Below the pieces are notes generated by a model, which saw only the letters and a list, made by a program, of their open reading frames with translations, searched no databases and was not told where the DNA came from. From positions 1 through 33,253 of the forward strand of contig JAISDC010000247.1 in NCBI GenBank assembly GCA_031265105.1: a stretch of 33,253 bases of DNA, written 5' to 3'. The translations under genes were made by a program, and so were the position numbers. This DNA comes from Verrucomicrobiales bacterium. GTDB lineage: Bacteria; Verrucomicrobiota; Verrucomicrobiia; Methylacidiphilales; JAAUTS01. Of this stretch, positions 1 through 9,049 are shown one piece after another. Position 1 is the first letter of the stretch. Each line of letters opens with the position of its first letter.

Positions 1-13
1 GCGCTCCCAGTGT

Positions 14-206
14 CAGCCCCAACGGGGCGGCGGCATAATAGCCTAGGGCAACGCCCTAGGTTTTATTAGGGCCGAAGGGCCAGCCCTGTAGGGGCGGCGC
101 ATCTCCCTTGTACTTTGCACCGCCCCTACAGGGCTACCCTTTTCACCTTAACTAAACCTGGGGCGTTGCCCCAGGCTGTTATGCGGCCGCCCCTTCAGGG
201 CTAAGA
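14..206. repeat. Nested imperfect inverted repeat (MITE/REP-like)
   Basis: Outer arms pair imperfectly: agccccaacggggcggcggcataatagcctagggcaacgccctagg (left) against the reverse complement of cctggggcgttgccccaggctgttatgcggccgccccttcagggct (right). Inner perfect 16-bp stem agccctgtaggggcgg (82-97) / ccgcccctacagggct (120-135). Two further hairpins, cctagggcaacgccctagg (42-60) and cctggggcgttgccccagg (158-176). Confidence 0.8.
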
Positions 207-265
207 CCCCTGCTCGGGATGACGGGGGAGGGGAATATAAACGCTGATGGTGACGGCATCGCTGA

Positions 266-325
266 CCTATGGAGCGCCGGCTTCCAGTCGGCAACGAAGC
301 GGGCGAGACGCCCGCGCTCCATAGG
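266..325. repeat. Short palindromic repeat at the 5' end of the transposase remnant
   Basis: Perfect 12-bp terminal inverted repeats cctatggagcgc / gcgctccatagg, with inner cggcttccagtcggc and gcgggcgagacgcccgc blocks. Confidence 0.75.
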
Positions 326-729
326 CCGGCAGACAACCGGCGGTTTATTAACGCAGTGCTGTGGATCTTGCGCACCGGGGCGCCGTGGCGTGATTTGCCG
401 CCGGATTACGGTGGCTGGAGCAACACCCACCGGCGCTTCATCCGGTGGCGGGACGCCGGGCGTTGGGAGCGTCTGCTGAATGCCTTGATCCAGGAGCCGG
501 ATTTCGAGTGGTTGATGATTGACGCTTCGCACGTCAAGGTGCATCAGCATGACACTGGGACCAGGGGCGGCAACCAAGACATGGAAATGACCAAAGGGGG
601 CGCAATTCCAAAATACACCTGGCCGTGGATGCGCATGGTCTGCCGGTCCGAGTCCTTGTTACGGCAGGTCCCGTGGCGGATGGCACTAAAGTTGCGGACT
701 TGACCGCAGGCTTTGCCGTCGAACATCTA
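320..729 (+). pseudogene. IS5-family transposase remnant (5'-truncated, frameshifted, 3'-truncated)
   Basis: RPADNRRFINAVLWILRTGAPWRDLPPDYGGWSNTHRRFIRW...MIDASHVKVHQHDTGTRGGNQDMEMTKGG is IS5-like. Similarity continues in another frame after about 600 (NSKIHLAVDAHGLPVRVLVTAGPVADGTKVADLTAGFAVEHL), then stops. Confidence 0.8.
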
Positions 730-784
730 AGGCACGAAGTTGGGAGAACGGCGCTCCATGCCGGTGTCACGAGGTCAAGGTGAA

Positions 785-1840
785 TCAGATCACCGTATGG
801 AATGTGGCATCGCTGCGCAGCCGGATGGTTTTGGCCTTGAGGTTGTGCACCGCCTTGATGTAGCGGACGGTGCGGCTTTTGGCGCGCATCAGAATCGAGT
901 GGGTGATGGCGGTCTCGCCGATGAGTTTCACGCCGGGCAGCATGGCGCTGTCGGTGATGCCGGTGGCGCAGAAAATCGCCCCGGCGCCCGGCACCAGGTC
1001 GCGGGCCAGGAAAATACGCCGCAGGTCGCGCGCCGCGACGGCCCCGGCGGTGGCGGCGCGCTGCCGCTCGTCCTTGAACCACATGCGCAACTGGAGGTCG
1101 CCGCCCAGGCACTTCAACGCCGAGGCGGCCAGGATGCCTTCCGGCGCGCCGCCGATGCCGTGAAACAAGTCCACGCCGGAATCCGCCAGCGCCGGCGCCA
1201 CCGCCGCGGTGACATCGCCGTCGGCGATCATGCGCAGCGCCGCGCCCGCCCGGCGCACCGCGGCAATCAGCGGCGCGGAGCGGGGGCGGTCGATGGTGGC
1301 CACCACCAGCTCGGGCACGCGCTTGCGCAGGGCGCGGGCGACGAAGTCCAGCAGCGGCCCGACCGGGGCGGCGAGGTGGACCGGGTGGGACGGGTGTTGC
1401 CGCATGGCGGCGACCACTGGCGGGCCGTAGGCCAGTTTTTCCACGTAGAACGCGGGGATGTTGATCATCGCCGGAATTTCCGGGTCTTCGCGCTGCGCGG
1501 CGCTGATGACGGAAATCGCGTTGGGCAAGCCTTTGCCGACGTTGGTGGTGCCGTCAATCGGGTCGAGCGCGATGTCGAAGCAGGGCGTGTCGGGCGCCCA
1601 GGTGCCGAGGTGTTCGCCGAGAAAGATGCCGGGGGCGTTGTCCTTGATGCCTTCGCCGATCATCACCGCGCCGCGCATGGGCACGGTGTCGAACACGCCG
1701 TAAATCGCGTCGCAGGCGGCCGCGTCGGCCAGTTCCTTCTCGCCGCGGCCGAGCCACTTGATGGTATTCAGGGCGGCGTTCTCCGTGGCCCTGACAAATT
1801 CAAACTCGATGGTCCGCTCAAGATCCTGGCGCGTGGTCAT
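785..1840 (-). CDS. glpX: Fructose-1,6-bisphosphatase class II (GlpX)
   Basis: 351 aa; RATENAALNTIKWLGRGEKELAD, DTVPMRGAVMIGEGIKDNAPGIFLGE, DIALDPIDGTTNVGKG motifs of the GlpX family. Confidence 0.95.
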   Translation of the reverse strand: MTTRQDLERTIEFEFVRATENAALNTIKWLGRGEKELADAAACDAIYGVFDTVPMRGAVMIGEGIKDNAPGIFLGEHLGTWAPDTPCFDIALDPIDGTTNVGKGLPNAISVISAAQREDPEIPAMINIPAFYVEKLAYGPPVVAAMRQHPSHPVHLAAPVGPLLDFVARALRKRVPELVVATIDRPRSAPLIAAVRRAGAALRMIADGDVTAAVAPALADSGVDLFHGIGGAPEGILAASALKCLGGDLQLRMWFKDERQRAATAGAVAARDLRRIFLARDLVPGAGAIFCATGITDSAMLPGVKLIGETAITHSILMRAKSRTVRYIKAVHNLKAKTIRLRSDATFHTVI

Positions 1841-1891
1841 GGATTAAATATGACCGCTGCCGGCGGGGTTGCAACGCCGGCAGTCGCACGG

Positions 1892-2491
1892 TCAGCGGCG
1901 GGTGGGCGGGCCGCCCGGCGTCGCGTCGTGCAGGTAAATCGGCTCCAGCGCCAAGTCTGGCTCGGCGGGGCCGTCCAGCATCGCCCGGCCCAGGTCCGCC
2001 GCTGACGGTGACTCCGCGCGCGTGGCGAACGGCAGCGGGCCGACGCCGAGGCTGAGGTGGTGACGGGTGGCGAGCTGCCGCACCTCATCGTCAGCGACCA
2101 GCCGCGTCGGCGTGACCAGCGCGCCGCCGGCATAGGCGGTGTAAAAAAACTTGCCGCGCCGCGCGTCGGCGAAGATGCCCAGGTCGGGTTCGGCGCGGTG
2201 CCGCCACGCCAGCGCGCGGGTGCTGCGCGCGGGAATCACGCGGCAGCCGAGCGCGGCGGCCAGTCCTTGCGCCGTGGCGATGCCGACGCGGATGCCGCTG
2301 AACGAGCCGGGGCCGACGCCGACGATGACGGCGGTCACGCCGCGCAGTGCGCCGCTGACGGCGCGCAACCCCGGCGCGAGGCTGCCGGAGGCCCGCCCGC
2401 TGACGGTGGCGCCGGCGATCCGCTCGCCGTCGGCGAATAACGCCCAACTGGCCGGCTCGGCGGAGGTTTCGATGACGAGGAATTTTTTCAT
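1892..2491 (-). CDS. tsaB: tRNA threonylcarbamoyladenosine biosynthesis protein TsaB
   Basis: MKKFLVIETSAEPASWALF...VGVGPGSFSGIRVGIATAQGLAAALGC. Start placed at the ATG at 2491, overlapping the tsaE stop by 4 bp. Confidence 0.9.
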   Translation of the reverse strand: MKKFLVIETSAEPASWALFADGERIAGATVSGRASGSLAPGLRAVSGALRGVTAVIVGVGPGSFSGIRVGIATAQGLAAALGCRVIPARSTRALAWRHRAEPDLGIFADARRGKFFYTAYAGGALVTPTRLVADDEVRQLATRHHLSLGVGPLPFATRAESPSAADLGRAMLDGPAEPDLALEPIYLHDATPGGPPTRR

Positions 2492-2919
2492 GGCGCGGGC
2501 GCCTCGATGCGCCGCCGGGTGGCGCCGCTGACGGTGATGGTGATGTCGCGGCAGTTTTTTTCCGGCCACGGGCCGGGGTAACGGTCGGGCCACTCGATGA
2601 CCGTCACGCCGCGGGCGTTGGGCAACTGTTCCGGCAGGTCGAGCAGCGACCAGTCAGTGTCAGCGCCGAGCCGGTACAAATCCCAGTGAAAAACCGGCAG
2701 CCGGCCGTCGCGGTATTCATGCAGCAGGGCGAACGTCGGGCTGGTGACCCTGGCCGTGGCGTCGAGCGCGGCGACGAAGCCTTGCAGCCAGGTGGTTTTG
2801 CCCGCGCCAAGGTCGCCGCGCAGCCGCAGCACCGCGCCGGCGCCGATCCCGGCGGCCAGCCGCGCCGCGTGGGCGCGGGTGTCGGCGGGGGAACGGGAAA
2901 GAAACACCGGGGATGACAT
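2488..2919 (-). CDS. tsaE: tRNA threonylcarbamoyladenosine biosynthesis ATPase TsaE
   Basis: LRGDLGAGKTTWLQGF Walker A, SPTFALLHEY, HWDLYRLG: TsaE signature. Confidence 0.93.
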   Translation of the reverse strand: MSSPVFLSRSPADTRAHAARLAAGIGAGAVLRLRGDLGAGKTTWLQGFVAALDATARVTSPTFALLHEYRDGRLPVFHWDLYRLGADTDWSLLDLPEQLPNARGVTVIEWPDRYPGPWPEKNCRDITITVSGATRRRIEAPAP

Positions 2920-2938
2920 AAGCCGGCCCGCCGCGCGA

Positions 2939-3571
2939 TTATTTTTTCCCGCTGTCTGTTGACAGGGCGCGCAACAATTGGCCGGCCTCGGCCTGGTAGC
3001 TGCTGCCGAGGTCGCGCGCGAGAAAGTCGGTCAGCGTCTGGCGCGCCGCGCTGACGTTGTGCTCGGCCAGATACCCGCGGGCCAGGGCGACCGCCGCGCC
3101 GCCCGCGTAGGGGTTGGCCGGCTTGGCGCTGACGATGGCCAGATAGGCGGCCTGGGCCTCGCTCTGGCGGCCGGCGGCGGCGAGGCATTGCGCGCGGGCG
3201 AATTGCGCGGGGGCGGCCAGCGGACTGTTAGCGCGCTGTTGCGCGTAGCACGCGTACAGTTCGGCGGCGGCAAGATAATCCTGCTGTTCCTGTTGGCCGG
3301 CGGCGGTGAACAGCAGCGCGGCGGCGCCGGCGGCGGTGGCGGGGTATTGGTCGGCGACCTGCTGGCATTGTTCCGCGCCGACGGCCTTGGCCAGCGCGGC
3401 GGCGGCGGTTTCCTCGGCGTGTTGCCGCTGGTGCCGATACCACAGCACGGCGACCACGACGCTGACGATGACGAGCAGGCCGATGAGAATGCCCCGCACG
3501 GTCCGGCCCAAACTCTGATCCTCGACCAGCACGGGCTGATCATTGAAAATGTTATTGCTAGGTTCTGCCAT
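2939..3571 (-). CDS. Membrane-anchored tetratricopeptide-like (YfgM-type) protein
   Basis: N-terminal TM segment GILIGLLVIVSVVVAVLWY followed by Ala-rich helical repeats. Start probably the ATG at 3571 (MAEPSNN...); the ORF track extends to 3616. Confidence 0.6.
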   Translation of the reverse strand: MAEPSNNIFNDQPVLVEDQSLGRTVRGILIGLLVIVSVVVAVLWYRHQRQHAEETAAAALAKAVGAEQCQQVADQYPATAAGAAALLFTAAGQQEQQDYLAAAELYACYAQQRANSPLAAPAQFARAQCLAAAGRQSEAQAAYLAIVSAKPANPYAGGAAVALARGYLAEHNVSAARQTLTDFLARDLGSSYQAEAGQLLRALSTDSGKK

Positions 3572-3850
3572 AAAACCATTGAGCATGGGAACAGTTTGTC
3601 CTTTAGACAAGCGCAAAGTTGCGCCGGCGGAGTTGGTCGATTCGCCACCGGCAACCAGCCGTTCCCCGCCGCCAGTCCGGGCGGAGCCGAGGCAGCGGAC
3701 GGCCCGGCGTCACGCTGACAATGAATCGATTGTTATGCGATTGCGGGCTTGACGCCGCTGACCGGCCGCCGCTGACACTGACGAGGGCAAGATATTTTAG
3801 CGGGATAAAATTTACGTAATCTGTTTATTTACAAAAAGTTTCGATAAAAA

Positions 3851-3879
3851 TTGACCTTGGTGGGAGATTATGGTTTAAA
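3851..3879 (+). promoter_or_regulatory. Putative sigma70-type promoter of the dcw cluster
   Basis: TTGACC (3851-3856), 17-bp spacer, TTTAAA (3874-3879), upstream of mraZ. Confidence 0.5.
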
Positions 3880-3900
3880 AGGGGACGTTATGGCGGAAAA
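3861..3900 (+). promoter_or_regulatory. Putative MraZ operator (10-bp-periodic TGG/GGG boxes)
   Basis: Four consecutive decamers TGGGAGATTA / TGGTTTAAAA / GGGGACGTTA / TGGCGGAAAA immediately upstream of mraZ; MraZ is known to bind tandem TGGGN boxes with about 10-bp period upstream of its own operon. Confidence 0.6.
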
Positions 3901-3921
3901 AACCGCGATAGGCAGGGAATT

Positions 3922-4374
3922 GTGACGATGAGTGACGCGTTAAAATTGGTTTATACCGATACGTTTGAGCACGCCTTTGACGAAAAGGGACGCCTCACTG
4001 TGCCCAGGGAATGGCGGGGCGACGGGTTTGAAACCCGTCTGTACGTCATGCCGCCGGAACCCGGCTGCCTGAAAGTTTACCCTGGCAGTTGGCTGGGGGA
4101 AAAAATGCGGGCGCTGGCGGGGGCGGCCATTGATGATCCGCGGCGCAAGAGCTTTGAGCGCCTGGCCGCGCAGATTCAGGGCGTGGAGCTTGACCGGCAG
4201 CACCGCATCACCGTGCGCGAGCGCCTGCGCGCCGCCGCGCAACTGGGCCGCAACGCGGTGCTGACCGGGCGGTTCGATCATTTTGAAATCTGGAGCCGGG
4301 AGAAATGGCGCGGCGACGCCGGCCAACTTGGCGCTTTGACGGTTGATAGTGTATTGCGGGAGGCCGGCTTATGA
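3922..4374 (+). CDS. mraZ: Transcriptional regulator MraZ
   Basis: FEHAFDEKGRLTVPREWR...LDRQHRITVRERLRAAAQLGRNAVLTGRFDHFEIWSREKW; located upstream of rsmH. Confidence 0.93.
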   Translation: MTMSDALKLVYTDTFEHAFDEKGRLTVPREWRGDGFETRLYVMPPEPGCLKVYPGSWLGEKMRALAGAAIDDPRRKSFERLAAQIQGVELDRQHRITVRERLRAAAQLGRNAVLTGRFDHFEIWSREKWRGDAGQLGALTVDSVLREAGL

Positions 4375-4499
4375 GCCGGTCGGCGCGGGAGCGGGCAGAC
4401 CGGCGGCGGGCCAGGATCAGCCGTTGCCGGGATTGGCGGCGAAAAAAAACGGCGAGGGAACCAGGGCCGGACGAGCCGCCGGCCACCCGGCTGAGTTGA
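4371..4499 (+). CDS. Possible small basic ORF between mraZ and rsmH (42 aa)
   Basis: ATG overlaps the mraZ stop (ATGA). Reads MSRSARERADRRRARISRCRDWRRKKTAREPGPDEPPATRLS; no homology recognised. Confidence 0.25.
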   Translation: MSRSARERADRRRARISRCRDWRRKKTAREPGPDEPPATRLS

Positions 4500-4528
4500 A
4501 TTGCCGGACGGGATGAATATTCAAGCGC

Positions 4529-5443
4529 ATGGCAGACGGGCACACACCGGTGTTGTTGAGGGAAGTCATGGAAGTATTGCAACCAGGCGGAGGCAGGCGA
4601 ATGCTCGACGCGACTTTTGGGCGCGGCGGGCACAGCCGCGCCATGCTGGCGACCGGCGCGTCCGTGGTGGCGCTGGACCGGGACGCTGACGCCGAAGTCG
4701 CGGCCCAGTCGCTGACAGTGGAGTTTCCCGGCGCGTTCCGGTTTCGTCGGGCGAATTTTTCCGCACTGTCAGCGGTCGCGGAGGAATGGGGGCCGTTCGA
4801 CGGCATTTTGCTCGACCTGGGCGTGTCATCGCCGCAACTGGACACGGCGGCGCGCGGCTTCAGTTTCCAGCAGGACGGGCCGCTGGACATGCGGATGGAC
4901 CAGGCCGCCACGGTCAGCGCCGCCGAGTTGGTGAACCGCGCCGCCGAGCCGGAGCTGGCGGAGTTGATTTTTAAATTCGGCGACGAGCCGCGCGCGCGGC
5001 GCATCGCCCGCGCCATCGTCAGCGCCCGCGCGCGGGAAAAAATCACCCGCACCGCGCAACTGGCGGCGGTGGTCGAGGCCACGGTCGGCGGCCGGCGCGG
5101 GGCGAAAATCCATCCCGCCACCAAGACGTTCCAGGCGCTGCGCATCGCGGTCAACGACGAGCTGGGCGCGTTGCGCGCGGCGCTGACGGCCGCGCCGGCG
5201 GCGCTGACAATGGGCGGGCGGCTGGGCGTCATCAGTTTTCACTCGCTGGAGGACCGCCTGGTGAAGCAGTTCATCGCCACCCGCAGCGAACCGGAATTGC
5301 GCGGCGAGGGCCAGGCTTTCGGCTGGCCGAATCCCGATTATTGTTTCAGGAAAATCGGCCGCTGGCTGCCCGCTGACACTGAGGTGGCCGCCAATCCGCG
5401 CGCCCGCAGCGCCCGCTTGCGCGGCGCGGAAAGGATCGCATGA
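4529..5443 (+). CDS. rsmH: 16S rRNA (cytosine1402-N4)-methyltransferase RsmH (MraW)
   Basis: HTPVLLREVMEVLQPGGGRRMLDATFGRGGHSRAML, DGILLDLGVSSPQLD, RGFSFQQDGPLDMRMD, FHSLEDRLVKQF. Confidence 0.96.
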   Translation: MADGHTPVLLREVMEVLQPGGGRRMLDATFGRGGHSRAMLATGASVVALDRDADAEVAAQSLTVEFPGAFRFRRANFSALSAVAEEWGPFDGILLDLGVSSPQLDTAARGFSFQQDGPLDMRMDQAATVSAAELVNRAAEPELAELIFKFGDEPRARRIARAIVSARAREKITRTAQLAAVVEATVGGRRGAKIHPATKTFQALRIAVNDELGALRAALTAAPAALTMGGRLGVISFHSLEDRLVKQFIATRSEPELRGEGQAFGWPNPDYCFRKIGRWLPADTEVAANPRARSARLRGAERIA

Positions 5444-5811
5444 GCCGCAACCGCATCAAATCCGCCAACAGTTTGCGGCCCCGCTGGCTGGGGTGGGTGA
5501 TTGTCGTCACGATAGTGGCGGCCGGTCTCGGCGGTCTGTACGTGTATTGGCAAAACAAAATCGATGTCCTCGCCAAGGATAACAAAAAACTGGAAGCGGA
5601 GCTGGCGGATTGGCAAAAGAAAAACGGCCGGCTGGCCCTGCAACGCCAGAGCTTGACCACGCCGAATTCGCTGGTCCGGCGGTTGGACTATTTTCATATC
5701 GAGATGGTGGCGTTGAACAAATTACCGGTGCTGGACGCGCAAAGTTTCCGCGCGACCGAACCCTCCATGCTGGCGCGCGGCCCCAGGCCGGGCGGGGAGA
5801 GTTATCCGTGA
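5440..5811 (+). CDS. ftsL: FtsL-like small bitopic division protein
   Basis: 123 aa, one TM helix followed by a coiled-coil stretch (QNKIDVLAKDNKKLEAELADWQKKN); sits between rsmH and ftsI with ATGA/GTGA overlaps. Confidence 0.65.
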   Translation: MSRNRIKSANSLRPRWLGWVIVVTIVAAGLGGLYVYWQNKIDVLAKDNKKLEAELADWQKKNGRLALQRQSLTTPNSLVRRLDYFHIEMVALNKLPVLDAQSFRATEPSMLARGPRPGGESYP

Positions 5812-7580
5812 ACCACGCGTTGCAACTCCGGGCGGTGTGGGTGCTGCTGTTGTTCGCGGTCGGGTTCACCGTCGTGTCGGCGCGCCTGATTCAGTTGCAG
5901 ATATTGCGCCATGCCAAATACCAGGAGGAGGCCATGCGCGCGCAATGCCGCGTGATTCCGGTGCCGGCGCTGCGCGGCCGCATCCTGGACTGTCAGCGGC
6001 GGATTTTCGCCCAGAGCGTGCCGGTGGTGGATTTGTACATCGACGGCAAGCTGGCGACGGAAGATCCGGGCAGGCTGGACCAGGTGGCCCGGTTGCTCGG
6101 CCTGCCACCCGCAGAGTTGCGCGCTAGGCTGTCTCCGGCCAGGCGGAACGAATTGCTCCAGCCGGAACTGGATCCCGCGGTGGCCGACCAGTTGCGCGCC
6201 TTGAACCCGAAATACCGGCCGCTGATTTTCACCGACCGGATCAAGCGGGTTTACCCGAACGGCTGGGAGGGCAGCCATGTCATCGGTTTCACCAACCAGG
6301 TGCCGCTGCAAATGGACGACTGGGAAAAAGCCATCAATACCGAACAGGGGATGCTGGGCATCGAGCAGGCGCTGGACTATTATCTGGCGGGCCGCGCCGG
6401 GGAACGCCGGGTGGTGCTGGACAAGACCGGCCGGGAAATCCCGGCCTACCGGATGTCCGACCATCAGCCGCAGAACGGTTGCGACATCGTGCTGACCATC
6501 GACCAGGTGATCCAGCACGCGATTGAGGAGGAGGCGGACCAATTGATGCGGCAATACACGCCGGCCACGGTGAGCATTCTGGTGCTGCGGCCCGCCACCG
6601 GGGAGGTGCTCGGCCTGACCAATCGCCCGACCTTCGACCCGGGCAACCGGCGGACGATGAGCGACCTCGCCAGCCTGCGCAATTGCACCCTGACGGATAT
6701 CTATGAGCCAGGCTCGACCTTCAAGATTGTCACCGCCGCGGCGGTGTTGAGCGAGGGCGTCGCGACGCTGGAGACACCGATTTATTGCGAGAACGGCGCC
6801 TTTTATTACGCCGGGACGACCTTGCGCGACACGCACGAGAACGGCACGCTGACCGTGCGCCGGGCGCTGGAAGTTTCCAGCAACATCGCGTTCGCCAAGC
6901 TGGGGCTGGCGCTAGGGCCGGACAAGCTGTACCGGCAAATCCGGCTGATGGGCTTCGGCGAGCGCGCGCAGGAGACGAAATACGCGCTGCCCGGCGAGCA
7001 GAAGGGCTTGCTGCGCCCGACCGACAAGTGGAGCAAAATTTCGCTGACCCGGGTGCCGATTGGCTATGAAATCGGCGTGACGAATTTGCAGATGACCATG
7101 GCCATGGCCAGCGTCGCCAACGGCGGCCAACTGGTGCGGCCGCTGTTTATCAAGGCGATTGTTGATGCCAACGGCCGGGTGGTGCGGGAGTTTGCGCCGC
7201 AGGTGGTGCGGCGGGTGATTCCGGCCGACGTGGCGGCGCAACTCCGCCAGACGCTGGCCGGGGTGGTGTCCGACGAGGGCACCGCGCAGGGGGCGCAGGT
7301 CGAGGGCTGGACCGTGGCGGGCAAGACCGGCACCGCCAGGAAATTCATCAACGGTCATTACGAACACGGCGCCTACTACAGCTCGTTCATCGGTTTTGTG
7401 CCCGCCGACCAGCCGCAGTTCCTGATTTCCATCATGGTCAACCAGCCGCGCGGGCAGGTGTACGGCGGCAAGGTGGCGGGGCCGGCGTTCAGCAGCATCG
7501 CCACCAAGGTCGCGCAACAACTGAACATGATCGCCGGCGGGCCGCCGCGCGAGCTGGCGAAAGGAGCGGTCAGCCGATGA
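5808..7580 (+). CDS. ftsI: Peptidoglycan transpeptidase FtsI/PBP3-like
   Basis: GSTFKIVTAAAVL (SxxK), SSNIAFAKLG (SxN), AGKTGTARKF (KTG). Start placed at the GTG at 5808; the track ORF begins upstream at 5610. Confidence 0.94.
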   Translation: MNHALQLRAVWVLLLFAVGFTVVSARLIQLQILRHAKYQEEAMRAQCRVIPVPALRGRILDCQRRIFAQSVPVVDLYIDGKLATEDPGRLDQVARLLGLPPAELRARLSPARRNELLQPELDPAVADQLRALNPKYRPLIFTDRIKRVYPNGWEGSHVIGFTNQVPLQMDDWEKAINTEQGMLGIEQALDYYLAGRAGERRVVLDKTGREIPAYRMSDHQPQNGCDIVLTIDQVIQHAIEEEADQLMRQYTPATVSILVLRPATGEVLGLTNRPTFDPGNRRTMSDLASLRNCTLTDIYEPGSTFKIVTAAAVLSEGVATLETPIYCENGAFYYAGTTLRDTHENGTLTVRRALEVSSNIAFAKLGLALGPDKLYRQIRLMGFGERAQETKYALPGEQKGLLRPTDKWSKISLTRVPIGYEIGVTNLQMTMAMASVANGGQLVRPLFIKAIVDANGRVVREFAPQVVRRVIPADVAAQLRQTLAGVVSDEGTAQGAQVEGWTVAGKTGTARKFINGHYEHGAYYSSFIGFVPADQPQFLISIMVNQPRGQVYGGKVAGPAFSSIATKVAQQLNMIAGGPPRELAKGAVSR

Positions 7581-9049
7581 AACTCGCCGACTTGACGCAA
7601 GGGGTGACGGTCAGCGGGCGTTACGGCGCCGCTGACGGTGACGTGGAAATTTCGTCGCTGGCGTATGACGCGCGGCAGGTGACGCCGGGGGCGTTGTTCT
7701 GCACGTGGCGCGGGTTCAAGTCGGACGGGCACCGTTTTGTCGCCGACGCCGTGCGGCGCGGCGCGGCGGCGCTGCTGGTGGAAAAAGTGCCGGAACCGTT
7801 GCCGCAAATTCCGACGCTGACGGTGGCGTCGGGGCGGCGGGCGCTGGCGCTGCTGGCGGCAAACTTTTACGGCCATCCGGCGCAAGCGCTGGATTTGACG
7901 GGCATCACGGGCACCAACGGCAAATCGTCCACCGGCTTTTTGCTGCATTATCTCAAGGAACAAGCGGGCCGCAAATGCGGGCTGCTCGGCACGGTCGAGT
8001 ATCGCGCGGGGGACGAGAAAATCGCCGCGGCGCGCACCACGCCGGAAAGCTCGGACTTGCAGGCGCTGCTGGCGCAAATCCGCGCCGCCGGCTGCCGGTC
8101 GGCGGTGCTGGAGGTGTCCTCGCACGCGCTGGAACTCGACCGCGTGTACGGTGTGCCGTTCCGCGCCGCGGTGTTCACCAACCTGACGCGCGATCACCTG
8201 GACTTCCACGGCACCATGCAGGACTATGGCCAGGCCAAGCGCAAATTGTTCGCCACGCTGCCGGCGGGCAGCCTGGCGGTGATGAATCTCGACGACCGCT
8301 ACAGCGCGCGCCTGCTGGACGCGGTGCCGCTGACCGCGCGGACCGTGACCTATGGATTCGCGCCGCCGGCGAGTTATCGGGCGGAAAACATCCAATTAAG
8401 CGCCAACGGCAGCGTCTTTGACCTGGTCACGCCGAACGGCACGCTGCTGGCGCGCTCGCCGTGGCTGGGCCGTTACAACGTCGCCAACACGCTCGCGGCG
8501 CTGACGGTGATGGCCGCCGGCGGCGAGGCTTCGCTGGAGGAACTGGCCGACTGGTTGCCGGCCGCGCCGTATGTGCCGGGCCGGTTGCAAAAGGTGCCGC
8601 ACGGCGGCGGGTTCACCGTGCTGGTGGATTACGCCCACTCGGACGACGCGGTGCGCAACGTGCTGCAAAGCCTGCGCCCGCTGTGCCGGGGCAAATTGAA
8701 AATCTTGCTCGGCTGCGGCGGCGACCGCGACTGCACCAAGCGCCCGCTGATGGCGCTGGCGGCCTGCGAACTGGCGGACGAGGCGGTGTTCACCGCTGAC
8801 AATCCGCGCAACGAAGACCCCGCGCTGATTTTGCGCGACATGCAGGTGGGCGTGGCGAATTTCAGCAATTACCGGGTGATTCCCGACCGGGCGCAGGCGA
8901 TTGCCGCCATTCTCCAGCACGCCGCTGACGCTGACCTCATCGTGCTGGCGGGCAAGGGGCACGAGACCACGCAGGAAATCAACGACGCGCGGCACCCGTT
9001 TGCCGACGCCGCGGTGGCCGCGCAAATCCTGAACGGAGGTGCCGCGTGA
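7577..9049 (+). CDS. murE: MurE-type UDP-MurNAc-tripeptide synthetase
   Basis: GITGTNGKSSTGFLLHYL, TTPESSDLQALLAQI, EVSSHALELDRV, FTNLTRDHLDFHGTMQDY, DNPRNEDP. Confidence 0.95.
   Translation: MKLADLTQGVTVSGRYGAADGDVEISSLAYDARQVTPGALFCTWRGFKSDGHRFVADAVRRGAAALLVEKVPEPLPQIPTLTVASGRRALALLAANFYGHPAQALDLTGITGTNGKSSTGFLLHYLKEQAGRKCGLLGTVEYRAGDEKIAAARTTPESSDLQALLAQIRAAGCRSAVLEVSSHALELDRVYGVPFRAAVFTNLTRDHLDFHGTMQDYGQAKRKLFATLPAGSLAVMNLDDRYSARLLDAVPLTARTVTYGFAPPASYRAENIQLSANGSVFDLVTPNGTLLARSPWLGRYNVANTLAALTVMAAGGEASLEELADWLPAAPYVPGRLQKVPHGGGFTVLVDYAHSDDAVRNVLQSLRPLCRGKLKILLGCGGDRDCTKRPLMALAACELADEAVFTADNPRNEDPALILRDMQVGVANFSNYRVIPDRAQAIAAILQHAADADLIVLAGKGHETTQEINDARHPFADAAVAAQILNGGAA

Noticed and set aside
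740-2005. 421-aa + strand ORF opposite glpX
   Set aside because: Arg/Gly/His-rich antisense shadow ORF typical of high-GC DNA; glpX on the other strand has clear family motifs.
2492-2593. N-terminal extension of the tsaB ORF (MARPLPRPVAGKKL...)
   Set aside because: Overlaps tsaE coding; the ATG at 2491 begins the typical TsaB N-terminus MKKFLVIETS.
5610-5807. N-terminal extension of the ftsI ORF
   Set aside because: It overlaps ftsL in another frame; the GTG at 5808 gives the usual short cytoplasmic segment before the TM helix.
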